From Thecaphora thlaspeos (taxonomy: Eukaryota; Basidiomycota; Ustilaginomycetes; Urocystidales; Glomosporiaceae): 64,000 nt of DNA. Within the stretch, counting starts at the first letter, position 1. Each line of letters begins with the position of its first letter. Of the stretch, positions 61,825 through 64,000 are shown piece after piece. The notes beneath the pieces are model-generated. The model was given only the letters and a program-made list of their open reading frames with translations. It was not told the DNA's origin and did no database searches. The translations under genes and the position numbers were made by a program. The stretch lies in the NCBI GenBank assembly GCA_900291925.1, contig UWYS01000001.1, forward strand, positions 1,550,001-1,614,000. Reading direction: 5' to 3'.

Positions 61825-64000
61825 ATGATGCGCATCGTCGTCTGGAATATCAACGGCCTCCGCACCCTGCGCGGCTACCAGCCATGGTACCAGCTTTCCG
61901 ACTGGCAGAAATGCCTAGAATACCTCAACGCCGATATTGCCTGCTTTCAAGAGACCAAAATGACGCGCAAGCAGCTCCAGGAATGGATGGGCATCCTGCC
62001 AGACTACCACGCCTTCTTCAACTTCCACCCCACCAAGGGTTACAGTGGGACCGTCACCTACGTCAAAAAGCACGCCTGCATCCCCCTCAAGGCCGAACAG
62101 GGCATCACCGGCAGGCTTGCAGATGCAGACGACGACAAGCACGCCATAGGATCTTACCCGAGGGATGTCCGTGATCATCTCGATACGGCCCTCTGGAACG
62201 CCCTCGATGCAGAGGGGAGGGCCGTGCTCATCGACTGCGGCGTCTTCGTCCTCTTCAATCTCTACTGCCCCAACGAGACAGGTCCGGAGCGGCTCGAGTA
62301 CAAGATGAGCTACTATCATGCCCTGCAGGAGCGGGCCGACAGGCTGATCCAGGCGGGGAGGCAAGTCATGATCGTTGGCGACATGAACGTCATCCGAGAG
62401 CCCATAGACCACTGCGACCCCCAGCAGTCCATCAGGGAGAGTGGATGGACCCACTTCAAGCAGCATCCCGCCAGGGAGTGGTTCGACACCTTCCTCGCAC
62501 CCCGTGGCAAATTCCACGACGTTGGTCGCCTCTACCACCCGACGCGGGCAAAGATGTATACGTGAGTGGCAGCGCAGTCCCTGTGCCAAGCCGTCGGTGT
62601 CGCGTGGAAAGACGCGGAAGCTCAGCCTGCTGAACCTCCATCACTCCGACTCATCGACCTGCGCAGTAATTGGAACACGCTTATCGACGCTCGACCGGCC
62701 AACTACGGCGTCCGGCTCGACTATACACTCGTCACTGAGGGTCTCCTACCCTGGATCAAAGGCGCTGACATCCAGCCGGAGATCTACGGATCCGACCATT
62801 GTCCTATCTACCTCGATTTGCACGATCAGCGAGAGATTGAGGGACAGACGGTGCTCCTAAAGGACCTGATGGACAGCGGTTCCAGCCGACCGCCTCCTCC
62901 ACTCGCGGCATGCTTTTACGACGAGTTTTCGGGCAAGCAGAGGAAGCTGGCGTCGTTCTTCTCGGCCAAGAAGGTTGTCGCGCCGACGCCATCGCCAGCG
63001 CCGATAGGCGAGGAGGAGCAGGAGCGAGAGGCGAGGGAGACTTTGGCATTTGTCGGAGGCGAGGACGAGCTACACAAGGAAGGTCAGGTGGAGCCGTCAC
63101 TGGCCGACGCCCTGTTCGCCCTACAATCATCGGCATCAGGTGAAGCGCCATCGCCAGCAGTCATCGAAGACGGGACCAACGGCAAGTCGGAGGACACCAT
63201 GCAAGCTTCGAATCCTCCCCGCCGGGTCACGCCATCACCGAGGCCATCCTCTCGATCCATCATTCAGAGCCCGGCGGCTGCGTCCAGCTCGTCTCCGCCC
63301 AAACGCAGCCAGGCGGTAGCGTCGCGCGCGCCGTCCTCTGCAGCATCGGCGGCAAAGAAGGCGCCCTCGAAAGCAGCCAAGGACGGCCAAATGAGGCTGC
63401 AGTCCTTTTTCAGCAAGCCCGCTGCGCCTCCTGCACCGGTGTCCACGCCATCCGCAGCCGCAGAAGCGTCGTCCTCATCGTCATCAGCGATGCCAGCTGC
63501 TGCGATGGCGTTAGTTGTGAACGGGTCGCAAGCCCAGTCGACGCAGGATACATCGAAAGCATTGGACCACCGAGACGAAAGACGTTCCTCATCCACTGAC
63601 AGCTTCGAGCCCTTCGACGAGACGACCGACTCTCTCCCCGATCCCAAGTCCTCGCAGCACACGCGCACCGTCTCGTCGGCATCTAGCGCCTCGCACTCGT
63701 CCCTGCTCGACTCGAGCTCGGCCGTCTCGAACACGGGACCTTCAGCAGCGAACCGCGTCGTCTCCTCTCTGGCATGGGGAGCCATCTTCTCGCCCATCCC
63801 GCCTCCGACGTGTCGAAACCACAGCGAACCAGCCAAGGCATGGACGGTCAACAAGCCAGGACCAAATCACAACCGCAAATTCTGGCTATGCTCTCAACCC
63901 ATCGGACCAGGATACGAAAAGAGCGGTAGGGCCAAAGGAGACATGAATCCAGAGTATCGATGTAATTTTTTCCTGTGGGATTCGGAATGGAGGGGCGAGG
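61825..64000 (+). CDS. APN2: AP endonuclease 2 (partial at window end)
   Basis: Exons 61825-62561 and 62667 to beyond 64000; the stop is outside the window. The exonuclease III fold shows MRIVVWNINGLRTL (Asn), ADIACFQETKM (metal-binding Glu), LFNLYCPNETGPERLEYKM, MIVGDMNVIREPIDHCD (Asp/Asn), GVRLDYTLV and the closing YGSDHCPIYLDL with the catalytic Asp-His. After a disordered region, QMRLQSFF is a PCNA-interacting (PIP) box. The end CRNHSEPAKAWTVNKPGPNH, RKFWLC and YRCNFFLWDSEW is a GRF zinc finger that binds single-stranded DNA. It cuts abasic sites and removes blocked 3' ends in the nucleus. The tandem Met (61825 or 61828) leaves the exact start open. Confidence 0.93.

Overview
The window is a compact, GC-rich piece of a fungal nuclear genome. 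It carries fungus-specific genes: DASH subunit Dad2, SAGA subunit Sgf73, a Zn2Cys6 regulator, Exo70, a Dss4/Mss4-type protein and Kex2-processed Gly-rich secreted proteins. Introns are few and short with GTGAGT-like donors, and both tRNA genes carry introns. Together this suggests a basidiomycete, probably an Ustilaginomycotina-type yeast or smut relative. The assignment to that group is inference; no rRNA or other marker is present to place it more precisely.

Layout. 1-8 kb: a DUF1769 protein (+), an Mpv17/PMP22 membrane protein (-, with a 10-nt micro-exon) and a Frag1/DRAM/Sfk1 membrane protein (-). 8.3-12.7 kb: a 1441-residue Zn2Cys6 transcription factor (-), followed by 2.7 kb with no recognisable gene. 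15.4-19.3 kb: two secreted Gly-rich proteins with Kex2 sites (+). 19.6-23.3 kb: two adjacent disabled genes, a thioesterase-like gene (-) and a conserved Gln/Pro-rich fungal gene (+). 23.8-28.6 kb: a THEM6-like thioesterase (-), an NTF2-like protein (-) and a methyltransferase-domain remnant (+). 28.8 kb: an intron-containing tRNA-Phe(GAA) (-). 29.3-30.8 kb: a secreted protein with a lysozyme/transglycosylase-like motif (+). 30.9-36 kb: exocyst Exo70 and dihydroxyacetone kinase (both -). 37-40 kb: an aldo/keto reductase whose 3' end is frameshifted (+), a second NTF2-like protein (+) and a DUF2256/DUF3253 protein (-). 41-43.5 kb: a MATE transporter (+).

43.7-47.8 kb holds homogentisate 1,2-dioxygenase (-) and a CYP504-like P450 (+), transcribed divergently from a shared 0.74-kb promoter. 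This arrangement fits a small phenylacetate-to-homogentisate ring-cleavage module. 48.7-53.6 kb: gamma-glutamyltranspeptidase (-) and a protein fusing an AANAT-like acetyltransferase to an Mss4/Dss4 domain (-). A near-perfect 114-bp inverted repeat lies alone in a 2.4-kb gene-free stretch at 54.8-55.1 kb. 56-64 kb: a GH5 glucanase-like protein (+), tRNA-Ser(AGA) with an intron (-), Dad2 (+), Sgf73 (five exons, -) and the AP endonuclease Apn2 (+, running off the window end).

Splice sites were chosen by eye from GT-AG signals, reading-frame continuity and family motifs. Several otherwise well-preserved genes carry single-base frameshifts, so residual assembly indels have to be considered before any of them is called a genuine pseudogene. 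No obvious transposon, CRISPR array, rRNA or complete secondary-metabolite cluster was seen.
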